Below, piece after piece: positions 46,501 through 52,586 of a stretch of DNA of 64,000 nt. The notes beneath the pieces are model-generated. The model was not told where the DNA came from, did not search any database, and saw nothing but the letters and a program-made list of their open reading frames with translations. Origin of the DNA: Dastarcus helophoroides (taxonomy: Eukaryota; Arthropoda; Insecta; Coleoptera; Bothrideridae); assembly GCA_028583605.1 (NCBI GenBank), contig CM053326.1, forward strand, positions 11,416,587 to 11,480,586, written 5' to 3'. The translations under genes were made by a program, and so were the position numbers. Within the stretch, counting starts at the first letter, position 1; every line of letters begins with the position of its first letter.

Positions 46501-47296
46501 TGAAAATTGAAGTTCTAAAATGTCTTTGAAATTTGTCAAAGAACTGATTTATTATCCAAAACAATTCGAAATGTTAAGAAATATTTTTTTCTGAAAAAAG
46601 CTCAAAATTTCTAAATACTATTTTAAGTTAAAAATGGAATTAAAAAAATACTTTCTCAAATTTTCATGTTTTAAAGGCGAAAATTCCAGATGAAAAATAT
46701 AAATTTCGGAAAAAATCTTTGAGATATGAAAAGAAAATATATGTGTTGACTTGAAGATGAACTTTCGGCTTTTTTTTTAAAGTTTGGAATTTGAAGTGAA
46801 TGTACGGTTTCCAGTTTAAGGTTAAAATGTCCAAGACAAGTCAAAAATTTGATTGCGAATTATAAAAACTGGTCGCTAGGGTATGCACTTTTTATTTTAC
46901 CAACAATCTTATTAAAAGAGTGCCTTAATAACATTTTGAATTAATAAATAAATTAACAGTAAAAACGTCTTTTGTTATGTTAGATTGTCGGGTAACAACG
47001 CAAAAGATTTGTTTCTTGTTATGTCTCAGAAAAATTTTAGTAATATCACTAATAAATATTTTGCAAAACATAACTCAGTGGAAATCGTCTGCGTTAGTTA
47101 GCTTTAGACATTGCAGTACACCAGTGAATAGTTAATACGATCTGCAATGTTTTTAAATGAAGCATCTATACATTTTTTCTTACCCCGCTTTGACAACATC
47201 GAAAATGGTTCGATGGGTTTGCTCTGTAATGTCAGCTTCAGTGGAGTCCCTATCATGTGTTTCAGAAGCTGCAGGATGATCGGTGTCTGCTACCAT
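25406..47296 (-). CDS. Patsas: Ankyrin-repeat DHHC palmitoyltransferase (Patsas ortholog), five exons
   Basis: Joining minus-strand exons 47296-47184, 42146-41606, 34630-34388, 26137-25646 and 25591-25406 gives exactly 525 codons, that is 524 residues plus TGA. All introns are GT-AG and all phases agree. Residues 1-38 are an acidic leader; about 57-250 hold six ankyrin-type repeats (TPAHWAALDGN, RPIHWACRKGH, TPLMTACMFG, TAMHWAAYKGH, TPLHLACLSGN, TPLMLAQGH). Four hydrophobic segments follow (about 279-298, 313-329, 410-435, 440-463). The cysteine-rich domain (about 368-400) carries DHHC at 393-396 with the catalytic Cys396, and TTNE (472-475) matches the TTxE motif after the last membrane segment. 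Family knowledge: such enzymes S-palmitoylate proteins at Golgi or vesicle membranes, with ankyrin repeats binding substrate. The RPLRAKHC...DHHCPFIYNC core and the C-terminus resemble Drosophila Patsas more than HIP14. The protein is intact; its introns are swollen by transposons. Confidence 0.93.
25646..26137 (-). CDS. Patsas: Patsas-like gene, exon 4 (DHHC catalytic domain)
   Basis: It encodes residues 300-463, with a membrane segment, the DPGYIP motif, the cysteine-rich zinc-binding domain and DHHC, then two further hydrophobic helices. The acceptor is aaattttag and the donor ACTTCC|GTAAGT, phase 0. Confidence 0.96.
26138..26823 (-). other. Start of Patsas intron 3, two palindromes
   Basis: Non-coding. 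It contains an inverted repeat with 12-bp arms (26516-26527 and 26535-26546, aattactaaaag) and a perfect 28-bp palindrome at 26711-26738 (tgcaggactaattt and its complement). It also has a repeated gttgactcca word near 26370 and 26765, suggesting a decayed transposon. Confidence 0.5.
26824..26880 (+). repeat. hAT-type element end (CAGGGCCGGTTCTAG)
   Basis: CAGGGCCGGTTCTAGAGTTT followed by GCGCCCAGGGC and GGCGCCC words is a typical hAT terminus. The flanking 8-mer is actgtcaa. No convincing right end was found. The closest candidate is cgcggctctg at about 33986-33995, followed by attgtgga, but this agrees poorly. Confidence 0.5.
26881..30415. repeat. AT-rich short-repeat filler in intron 3, with a strand switch
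   Basis: About 3.5 kb of degenerate short repeats, no gene. From 26990 to about 28915 this strand is purine-rich (aaaaagtcgaaattttc). From about 28920 to 30400 it is pyrimidine-rich (tttttggaaatttcgac), so the two halves are broadly inverted. The organisation matches the hAT-ended elements elsewhere in the window. Confidence 0.65.
30875..31549. repeat. Fold-back element with about 100-bp inverted arms (inner, nested)
   Basis: The left edge TACAAGGTGAGTCAGAAAGA and the inverted right edge TACAGGGTGAGTCAGAAAGA start arms of about 100 bp that include ACTGGAGATACTAGACA and ATTGAGCTCAACATGCC. Its ends resemble those of the outer element (TACAGGGTGAG), so both probably belong to one superfamily of TA-inserting elements. 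Confidence 0.85.
31072..31162 (+). repeat. Minisatellite of CTTTAGCTTTA units
   Basis: About nine imperfect tandem copies of an 8-12 bp unit (actttagctt and variants) in the loop region of the inner fold-back element. Confidence 0.85.
32010..32350. repeat. AT-rich filler
   Basis: Pyrimidine-rich degenerate repeats, the continuation of the intron 3 filler after the fold-back insertion. No gene. Confidence 0.5.
32351..32593. repeat. Dispersed palindromic repeat, copy 3 (both arms)
   Basis: The left arm starts ttgaaatacaaatcttgtcc and ends near atcatcttcaaagagata. The right arm (ctgaagatgctagcttggct through caagatttgtatttcaattt to ccagtccgttccatca) is its inverted copy. The arms are roughly 105 bp around a short loop, so a transcript would fold into a long hairpin. 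It lies in intron 3 of the Patsas-like gene. Confidence 0.88.
32594..34387. other. Rest of intron 3, AT-rich filler then unique DNA
   Basis: Filler-type repeats to about 33700, then unique-looking sequence. A small hairpin (ggaagctg/cagcttcc) lies at about 33744-33770. No gene was recognised; frames at 33605 and 34006 have no family resemblance. Confidence 0.4.
34388..34630 (-). CDS. Patsas: Patsas-like gene, exon 3 (last ankyrin repeat, first membrane segment)
   Basis: It encodes residues 219-299: the end of the ankyrin region (DKNDKTPLMLAQGHRHSDIV), a basic linker and a hydrophobic helix (VPLLFFMCSVLLWGYPMYII). The acceptor is caattttag and the donor ATTAGG|GTAAGT; both are phase 0. Confidence 0.93.
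34631..35266. other. Start of intron 2, nothing recognised
   Basis: Non-coding relative to the Patsas-like gene. The stretch 34850-35150 has a somewhat higher GC content and short open frames, but no recognisable protein. Confidence 0.35.
35267..35551 (+). repeat. Truncated gypsy-type LTR
   Basis: It begins TGTAACGCAATGTAAATAGA and matches the solo LTR at 35893 through tataaaa and gtgagttagtagaagt, then diverges at about 35551, so roughly the last 90 bp are missing. No target duplication. Confidence 0.8.
35552..35892. other. Unassigned sequence between two LTR copies
   Basis: About 340 bp without a recognisable protein. It may be leader sequence of the retroelement that left the two LTRs, or host intron DNA. 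Confidence 0.35.
35893..36268 (+). repeat. Solo gypsy-type LTR
   Basis: 376 bp, TGTTACGC...CCGTAACA, flanked by gtat on both sides (35889-35892 and 36269-36272), the 4-bp duplication of Ty3/gypsy integration. It is the same family as 35267-35551, and more distantly related to the minus-strand LTR at 47958-48250. No internal region remains, so LTR-LTR recombination is the likely origin. Confidence 0.88.
36089..36095 (+). promoter_or_regulatory. TATA box within the solo LTR
   Basis: tataaaa, followed by the GC-containing sequence expected near an LTR start site. It is conserved in the truncated LTR upstream (near 35466). It points opposite to the host gene, so it could drive an antisense intronic transcript. 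Confidence 0.5.
36600..37639 (+). pseudogene. mariner transposase, decayed
   Basis: The plus-strand segments follow mariner transposase in order: FKSVYGNDAVILKTVYK and the acidic EDEQRPGRLSI linker; SNRLWTIRELAEKLNISYGS, the second helix-turn-helix; TNEQKEIRVSVCMELKN; ITGDESYVYGYDRRRKF with the first catalytic Asp; then, after frame shifts near 37205-37320, FLHHDNAPCHNSCLISQFLAKK with the second Asp. Stops occur at about 36730, 36818 and 36930, and the reading frame is lost after the GDES block. The C-terminal codons run up to the hAT insertion point at 37639 and mariner 3' sequence resumes at 41278. Confidence 0.85.
37640..41269. mobile_element. hAT-ended AT-filler element (CAGGGCTTCGAACCG ends)
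   Basis: It begins CAGGGCTTCGAACCG and ends CGGTTCGAAGCCCTG. A perfect 8-bp duplication, gttattac, lies at 37632-37639 and 41270-41277. The length is 3630 bp. Both subterminal regions carry GGTTCAGTTCCGGTTTTC-type repeats (37690-37780 and 41170-41260) and AAATAACGGTTTTTTC blocks. The interior is AT-rich filler without transposase. A hAT-like remnant (gtggctcgtgagctacgg) lies at about 40740-40775. Confidence 0.93.
41326..41605. other. Intron 2 sequence next to exon 2
   Basis: Short non-coding stretch on the 3' side of exon 2 of the Patsas-like gene. Nothing recognised. Confidence 0.4.
41606..42146 (-). CDS. Patsas: Patsas-like gene, exon 2 (ankyrin repeats)
   Basis: It encodes residues 38-218, five ankyrin repeats. 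The acceptor is a T-rich tract ending cttcacag and the donor is GAAAAG|GTAAAC, phase 0. Conservation of the TPxHWA and TPLHLA ankyrin signatures leaves no doubt about coding. Confidence 0.95.
42147..42532. other. Intron 1 sequence
   Basis: Non-coding AT-rich DNA. A short palindrome (atacgcgtat, near 42295-42304) and an imperfect tgtaca inverted repeat are the only structures. Confidence 0.4.
42533..45025 (+). mobile_element. Tigger/pogo-type DNA transposon
   Basis: The left end CACCAATACCTCGCTTTGCG is preceded by TA (42531-42532). The inverted right end (GCAAAGTGAGATATTGGTG) finishes at 45025 and is followed by GA, probably a mutated TA. It is 2493 bp, with further TGCGTCG repeats inside both ends. 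It encodes a broken Tigger transposase on the plus strand and sits in intron 1 of the Patsas-like gene, in opposite orientation. Confidence 0.88.
43015..44468 (+). pseudogene. Tigger-type (TIGD-like) transposase, frameshifted
   Basis: After an ATG at 43015, the centromere-protein-B-type helix-turn-helix follows (LETKLDILRRFDKGKKAVEI, then VGLAATTVRTIR), across a frame shift in the A-run near 43055-43065 and another near 43190. A second DNA-binding region (MESLLSIWNENQVAQRIPLS) leads to the DDE core: VFNVDETGLFWK, VLVDDAPGHP and VIQPMDQGVI, so all three acidic residues are still readable. Further breaks lie near 43800-43855 and 43975. The C-terminus ends NEEAVQ at 44468. The spread-out frameshifts with otherwise good residues suggest moderate age. 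TIGD1-like proteins are the nearest named relatives; the family is not claimed precisely. Confidence 0.88.
45028..45263. repeat. Tigger-type MITE, 236 bp
   Basis: Its ends are CAGTAATCCCTCGTTATCCG and (inverted) GAGTAATCCCTCGATATCCG, with TA at 45264-45265 and GA (mutated TA) at 45026-45027. The internal TATCCGCGG words are repeated. It abuts the Tigger element, with the two sharing the dinucleotide between them. Confidence 0.85.
45269..46152. repeat. hAT-like end followed by AT-rich filler
   Basis: CAGAGGTCGGGCAACAGGCG at 45269 has the form of a hAT terminus (compare TAGGGGTCGGCAAAC at 17257). It is followed by GC-richer subterminal sequence to about 45350 and then degenerate AT-rich repeats. 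No right end was found before 47100. Confidence 0.5.
46153..46397. repeat. Dispersed palindromic repeat, copy 4 (both arms)
   Basis: The left arm attgaaatacaaatcttgtc through gccaagctatcatcttcaga, a loop of about 30 bp, then the inverted right arm (gaagatgatagcttggctat through tttcttggtttcagggga to ccagtccgttccacc). The arms are about 100 bp and highly similar. It lies in intron 1 of the Patsas-like gene. Confidence 0.9.
46398..47183. other. AT-rich end of intron 1 adjoining exon 1
   Basis: AT-rich filler to about 46860, then unique non-coding DNA up to the exon 1 donor. Nothing recognised. Confidence 0.4.
47184..47296 (-). CDS. Patsas: Patsas-like gene, exon 1 (start codon)
   Basis: It encodes MVADTDHPAASETHDRDSTE and on to FDVVKAG. 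The first ATG of the frame is at 47296-47294; upstream codons of the same frame lack another ATG nearby. The exon ends GCGGG|GTAAGA, splitting a Gly codon after two bases; the first base of exon 2 completes it as GGA. The assignment rests on this phase match, the good donor and the family-like FDVV start of the ankyrin region. Confidence 0.82.
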
Positions 47297-47957
47297 GTTG
47301 CAAGAAGTCTGCGGCAAGGCCCAAACACTGCGGGCCGTGCCGGGACTCGGGAACACCTTACACAGCGTTCTGCCGTTTCTCTCCACTTTACTACAATTAT
47401 TTAAAATTGATTTAATGCAGATGTCTTTTGTTGCGTTTGTTGAAAGCGCGACAATGTGCGATTGATCCGTCTCCCACGCATGCGCTAAAATATCCTTAAT
47501 AAATTTAAGGAAGGATTATGTAAAAATGGGGCAAGTAGCAATAAGTAGGTTAGTTATTACCCAGTTCCTTTGCTCATATGTTTGATAAACTTTTTAAAAT
47601 AGTTTTAAATCAATTAAATATTTCAAAAATTTAAAAAAAAAACATGGACCAGACTGGGTGATTCAAAATTAGATGCACATATCTTGAGAGTATATTTTTG
47701 GAGTCAAAATAAGCCTTTTTCTTTCTATAAATAATGGGTAATTAGGGAGATTGTATCCTTAGAAAGTTACTAACCATGCAAATAATACTACTAGATAAAT
47801 AAACTTTTTGGCAGCAAATTTTAAACTTCCCAACTTTTATAAAAACCAATTTTTTGTTAAATTAAAATCGTGTGAATTATTAACAAAAAATCAAAATTTT
47901 CCATTTTCAAATGCACATGATCTTGGTGGAGAACTTTGACAATGAATGATAATATAT
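47297..47957 (-). other. Upstream region of the Patsas-like gene
   Basis: It should contain the promoter and 5' UTR of the minus-strand gene. The stretch 47300-47490 is GC-richer and CpG-containing (acgcatgcgct, agcgcgac), as expected near a housekeeping-type start. No TATA box or initiator can be assigned with confidence. Confidence 0.35.
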
Positions 47958-48250
47958 TGTTGCACGTTATCGGTTCGAAGATTAATACTGCATGAATTAT
48001 GCCCACTTTATTTCCAAACTGAACACGGAACACTACAATTGTAATTCAATTAACTGATTAACTAATTAACTCACGAACTTATTCATTGACTAACTAACTA
48101 CTAACCGGACCGATGAGCAGATAAGACTTGTCGTTTGGGGAAATTTCTGGAACGCTTGTCTGCCGTTTGATTCATTATTGCGACCGCTTCCCCTTATCAA
48201 ATTTTTCTAGAAAAGTTTCCTACTAAATTCTATAATTACATTTTGTTACA
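47958..48250 (-). repeat. 3' LTR of the gypsy remnant
   Basis: On the minus strand it begins TGTAACAAAATG and ends GTGCAACA, 293 bp. It shares gataaggggaagcggtcgc and acaagcgttccagaaattt with the plus-strand LTRs at 35.3 and 35.9 kb, but lacks their tataaaa segment. A purine-rich AAGGCTGAGGCAG lies just upstream (48251-48263) as polypurine tract. Confidence 0.82.
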
Positions 48251-48513
48251 CTGCCTCAGCCTTAAGACTGATCGTCCCACTCAGTTCCACCTCAGTTTCG
48301 CCACTATATTTGCACAGTTTGTTGAGGTGTACCACTTTCATCTTGGTCCTAGGGCTACGCTGCATACTGTATATCTAGTCGTTGACCCTCTTCATTACTT
48401 TGTACGGTCTTTCCCAAGATGGCTTAAAATTCGGCGAAACTCCTTTCCTCTGCTAAGGGATGAAGGGCCATACCAATTTGCTCTCACTGAAACCACCATG
48501 ACTGGCGTTTACG

Positions 48514-49664
48514 TCACATCTTGTTTTTATCTAGTCCGTCGCCAAGTTGATCTTCGTCCGCATCAGGGCATGTGTTTCCAATATCGCTTCTCTCAAGCGA
48601 TCTACGAAACCCATCGTCTCTCTGGGGGTCTCCCTTGGTGATCCAAACACCAAGTCGCAATTTCCTTCTGAAGATCACTTTTGCCGGAGTCTGACCTACA
48701 GTTTCATGAATTGCCGCGCGATAGGCTATTAGAAACATTGGTAGTTGTCGGTCCCAGTCTCCCTAATGCTTGAAAACAACCTTCGAAAGCTGTTCCTCCA
48801 AGGTCCTGTTAAATCTTTCATCCATTCCACACACCTCTTAGAAGACCCCGGATTCGAAGTTCTTTCCTTGGTGCGAGTGTAGTTCCAAGGGAACACCAAA
48901 TCGACACATGAAGTTGTCCACAAGAATCTTTGCGACTGTGGAAGCCTCCTGGTTAGGGATGGCGTATGCTTCAGGTCATTTACTGAAGTAGTCCATGGCC
49001 ATCAGAATATATTTGTTTTCTGATGCTGGAAATGGCCCTGCCACATCGATTGCAATTCTTTTAAATGGAATTCCCACATTATACTGCTTTAGGGCCTCTT
49101 TGGTTCTCATACGAGGACCTTTGGATGCAGCGCAGGTGACACATTTCCGACACCACCGCTCGACGTCCTGCCTGCAGTTAACCCAATAAAACCGTTTTCG
49201 AATCTTCTCTAGGTTATTGTTCATCCCTAGATGTCCACCAGAGGTCCTATTGTGCACCTCCCACAAAGCCTGTGGAATATTCTCCTGAGGCACCACCAAC
49301 TGCAAGTTGACACTCTTCCAATCTGCACTTTCCCTGGGCCTCTTTAGCACCGCGTCCTCTACCTGGAGGGATTTTCATTGTGCCCGCAAATTTTAAGAGC
49401 TGGATTTCTGTCGGAAACTTTTTGCCATTTAGGTCTATCTTCAGCTTCTTTTCATTCCAATATGGGTCCGATATCAGCGTCGCTACTCTGTAGCTTCCGA
49501 TGACTTTCAACAGTCCATTCATCTTTTGGCTGCACAGACGTGACCCTTATATCCATCTCATGGTCCTCACGGTCATCAACTGGTCTGCAATGTTTGCAAT
49601 CCCCACAAGGCCTTCTGGACAAAACGTCAGCGTTGTTATGCTGTCGTCCCGGTCGATGGTGCAC
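48514..49664 (-). pseudogene. gypsy RNase H end and integrase, decayed
   Basis: The minus-strand pieces follow Pol order. HRPGRQHNNADVLSRRPCGD is the end of RNase H. HNRTSGGHLGMNNNLEKIRK, then WCRKCVTC, forms the HHCC zinc domain of integrase. RIAIDVAGPFPASENKYILM carries the first catalytic Asp. After stops and frame shifts, FGVPLELHS-type sequence appears and then FLIAYRAAIHETVGQTPAKV, the end of the core. At least four frame changes are needed, so it is inactive. It is oriented toward the 3' LTR at 47958-48250. Confidence 0.85.
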
Positions 49665-49910
49665 CTTAAAGTGATATTGTTGGAGCCTTTCTAACCATCC
49701 AGCCGTCTATCTTTCTGCGTTCTTCATTCGGAGTAACCAACAAAGGGCCCAATGATCTGTCCTGATGATGATGTTCTGATGATACTTGTGAAAGTGTTCC
49801 ACGGTCTTCAATACCGCAAGAAGTTCCTTCTTGGTGGTGCAATAGTTTCTCTCCGGCTTCGTCAGGACCTTCCTGTAATATTCGATAACTCTTTCTTCAC
49901 CGCATTGAAC

Positions 49911-50534
49911 TTAGGACAGCACAGCCCCAATGCCGACGTTACTGGCATCAGTGTCCAACACGAACCTTCCATTCTGCAGAGGATAAGCTAAGATAGGGTT
50001 TGTGCACAGGGTGGATTTCAGTTTTCGGGAATTCAGACATACGGCGTTCTTCCTTCCGTTAGTCGGTATAATGGAGCAGCGATTTTGACGAAACCTTTCA
50101 CAAATCTTCTGTAATAACCCCAAAAAACTCTTTAGTTCGTGTTTATCTTTGGGTTTTGGCCAGTCACGGATTGCTTGAGTCTCGCGTGCCACAGTAACCA
50201 TGGCTCCTGTGTCCGCTGTTGCCTGTACATTTCTTTCATCCACGCTGGCTGTTTCCACCAAACTCTCCTTGGTCCTTTTTATCTGTTTGATGGGAAGAGT
50301 TTTGGGGGCTGGTTTCTCGACATTAGCCAGTGAGTTTTCCTTCTCGCCGTGTTGTTTTCTTACTGTGGGGCTTGTCAACTTCTCGGGGGTTGACCTGCAG
50401 TCCTTCTTGAAATGTCCCGGTCTGCCACAGCTGTAACATCTGCTTCTTCTGTTGGATCTACCTTTAAGAGCTCCCAGCAGTTCTTCAATGCTTGCGTTCA
50501 TTTTCTTCATGCCAGCGTTCATGTTCACGTTCAT
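49911..50534 (-). pseudogene. gypsy Gag zinc knuckle, protease and RNase H fused by deletion
   Basis: A 207-codon minus-strand frame. CYSCGRPGHFKKDC (about residues 33-46) is a CCHC knuckle of Gag. VQATADTGAMVTVARE holds the protease DTGA site. Immediately afterwards AIRDWPKPKDKHELKSFLGL, from the connection after the reverse transcriptase fingers and palm, leads to LDTDASNVGIGAVLS at the start of RNase H. Roughly the whole catalytic reverse transcriptase is therefore missing, with the frame kept across the junction. The element depends on others for reverse transcription and is dead in any case because of downstream breaks. Confidence 0.85.
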
Positions 50535-51107
50535 TTCCTACATGTTAGCCATTAATACATTATCATGATGTTAGAGCTTATGATGTTCGTGGGATCAAAG
50601 TCATTTGTAGCCTCTTCGATGTCGGCCTTCCTTATTTTCCGTGACACCTCTGGCTCTGAAATCTTGTAAGCGGCTTCAACCTTTAAAGCTTTAATCAGTG
50701 CTTCTCTCGATGTTCGAAAGTTTTACAAGCATATACTCTCTGGACTTCTGGGTCTCTTATTCCTTCTATGAAAATTCTAACTGTGTGAAGTTCCAGAAAG
50801 ACGGTTGGTGCTGTTGGATAGGCGACATACGCTAGTACTTTTTACGTCAGCCTCGAATTCTTGCAGTCATCACTTTCCTGCTTCCTTACTAGTAGTAGCG
50901 ACTGGACGACTTGCTGCAAATGATAGTCTCCAAATCTCAGCTCTAAAGCCCTTACTAAATCTTCGTAGTTAGCCTAGTTCATGGTCAGATAGAGCTCGGA
51001 GTGGTTCCAGAGCTTTTCCGCGCAGGGATACCAAGCAATGAGGTGGCCTTTTCGTCTTCCGTCTATCGATTGGCTCTAGCAGCAGCTTCGAACTGATTTC
51101 TATAAGT
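50535..51107 (-). pseudogene. gypsy Gag capsid region, decayed
   Basis: The minus-strand translation in shifting frames gives TYRNQFEAAARANR, TEDEKATSL, RFGDYHLQQV-like sequence, IRDPEVQR and EALIKALKVEAAYKISEPEV, the typical order of mdg1-type Gag. Stops and frameshifts are frequent. The N-terminus is missing; the first recognisable residues lie 20 bp from the end of the cysteine-rich array. Confidence 0.72.
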
Positions 51108-51127
51108 TTACCACATTAAATCATGAT

Positions 51128-51690
51128 TAGTAGCATTTTCCATCTTTACAATATTTGCATTCGCAATTGCCTCCTTTGTAGCAGTCGTCACCACAACATT
51201 TGCAGTTTTTGCAGCACTTTCCATCTTTTCAGCAGTTGCAATTACATTCGCAAATGTTTCCCTTACAGTAATCGTCACGGCAGCATTTGCAATCTTTGCA
51301 GCATTTTTCATTTTTACAGTATTATACCATCTTTGCACCATTTACAGTTGCATTAACAATTGCTTCCTTTGTAACAATCTTCACCGCAGTATATGCAATC
51401 TTTGCAGCATTTCCCACCCTTACAATATTTACTATCTTTGCAGCAGTTGCATTCGCACTTGTCTCCTTTGCAGAAGTTATTACATTTGCAGTCTTTGCAG
51501 TATTTTCCACCTTTGCAAACTTCACTATATTTGCAGTAGTTGCAGTTACATTCGTACTTATTTTTATTACAACAATCGTCACCGCAATACTTGCAATTTT
51601 TACAGCATTTTTCCATATTTACAACATTTACCGTCTTTGCAGCATTTACAGTTGCATTGACACTTGCACAAGGTCCAATTAGTTTCTGGC
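51128..51690 (-). pseudogene. Cysteine-rich tandem repeat array, metallothionein-like, decayed
   Basis: On the minus strand five to six degenerate units of about 80-105 bp can be read as a repeat of roughly 28-33 residues. Typical pieces are KCCKNCKCCGDDCYKGGNCE, ECKYCKDGKCY, KCCKDCKCCRDDYCKGNICE, GGKYCKDCKCNNFCKGDKCE and CKCQCNCKCCKDGKCC. About one residue in three is Cys and most others are Lys, Asp, Asn or Gly. Differences between units are mostly T/C at the third base of Cys and Asp codons, which indicates that this frame, not the alanine-rich alternatives, was once under selection. Two in-frame stops and at least two frame shifts break it, and no start or signal peptide is evident. The longest intact stretch is minus 51748-51353. 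Family knowledge: such Cys clusters bind Zn, Cd or Cu in metallothioneins; assignment to that family is inference. Confidence 0.6.
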
Positions 51691-52269
51691 TAGGCCACTG
51701 GGGTACTTGAAATTTGAGGTACGAAATAGGCTTCTTTACATCTTGCAATTATATGCCACATACTTCCAAATAGTGATGTAACTAATATTCGCATTCGCAA
51801 GAAATTATGCGGATGTATTGGGAATGTATTTGGCAATAAAACGGGAAATTATTTATGAAATAACAGTGCAACTGTTTTTTAATCTCAGGTCCATGGTTCC
51901 ATGGGATCCATATCATGAGAGTCCATGGGTAGCGACCTAACCACATTTACTAAAATAATAACTAATGCAGTAATTTATCCAGTCCTATCCAATTAAAAGT
52001 CTTTTTAAATTCCATTGTTTTCTTTTTCTCCTAGCCAACTACAACAGGATAGGGTGGGATACTTGCTCCTCCCTAGTTCATACACTGCTCAAACCTTTTT
52101 CAGAAATATCCATTTTTCCTAAAAATTATTTATTTTCTTAAATTTCGACTATTTTCTTAAAGTTCATCTTTTTCCACAAAAGTCCTCGTTTTCTTTTGAT
52201 ATTCCGAATTTATTCTAAAATTCGACATTTTTTATCAAAATTCGACTTTTTAGAAATTTTCATTTTTAT
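51691..52269. other. Intergenic DNA
   Basis: No gene recognised. It could hold upstream exons or the promoter of the cysteine-rich array, but no splice-linked coding sequence was found. AT-rich filler begins near 52085. Confidence 0.35.
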
Positions 52270-52575
52270 CTGAAAATTAACTCAACAACCCTTCCTCAGT
52301 CGCCGAATCCATCACTGAAGCTACACTAGTTGGTATGGAATGCCCAATTTCCCATTCTCAAAAGAAGTCTGCCTCCAGTAAATCTTGGTTAGGCAAAAAA
52401 TGTGCTTGGGCTTTGTCTTGCAAAAATCGCGCATATCGTCGTTGGCGAAGTAATCCCTCAGTCGAGACTCGGACCACCTTTGTAGATGCATGAAATTTTT
52501 GTAAACAGGTTACTGACGAGGCAAAAAGTGATTTTGTTCGTAAATTGCACCAGATCGTTGATTGAATACATATAT
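52270..52575 (+). pseudogene. Non-LTR retrotransposon fragment (region before reverse transcriptase)
   Basis: The plus-strand translation SKSWLGKKCAWALSCKNRAY RRWR, then NPSVETRTTFVDA, a stop, and NFCKQVTDEAKSDFVRKL matches the charged helical linker between the endonuclease and reverse transcriptase of Jockey/R1-type elements (pattern KRRAYxRWRxxPSxExRxxF...AKxxFVR). The stop and the truncation on both sides mark it as a fragment. A palindrome interrupts it at 52555. Confidence 0.65.
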
Positions 52576-52586
52576 TCAATCAACGA
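52555..52586. repeat. Near-perfect 32-bp palindrome
   Basis: tcgttgattgaata (52555-52568) and its exact complement tattcaatcaacga (52573-52586) are separated by 4 bp. It lies at the right edge of the non-LTR fragment and may mark an inverted duplication at a break. Confidence 0.8.

Larger units (their letters stand above)
47958..51107 (-). mobile_element. Ty3/gypsy (mdg1-like) retrotransposon remnant
   Basis: Read on the minus strand: decayed gag (51107 to about 50400), protease, a reverse-transcriptase tail fused to RNase H (to 49911), integrase (49664 to 48514) and a 3' LTR (48250-47958). The polymerase part of reverse transcriptase is deleted, and many frame breaks occur. No 5' LTR is present: the gag sequence simply starts beside the cysteine-rich repeat at 51128. 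The LTR is related to those at 35267 and 35893. Confidence 0.85.

Noticed and set aside
51108..51682. Alanine/threonine-rich frames on the minus strand and hydrophobic frames on the plus strand over the repeat array
   Set aside because: They are open only because the cysteine codon repeat (TGC AAA) is read in other phases. Unit differences fall on third positions in the Cys frame and would alter amino acids in the others.
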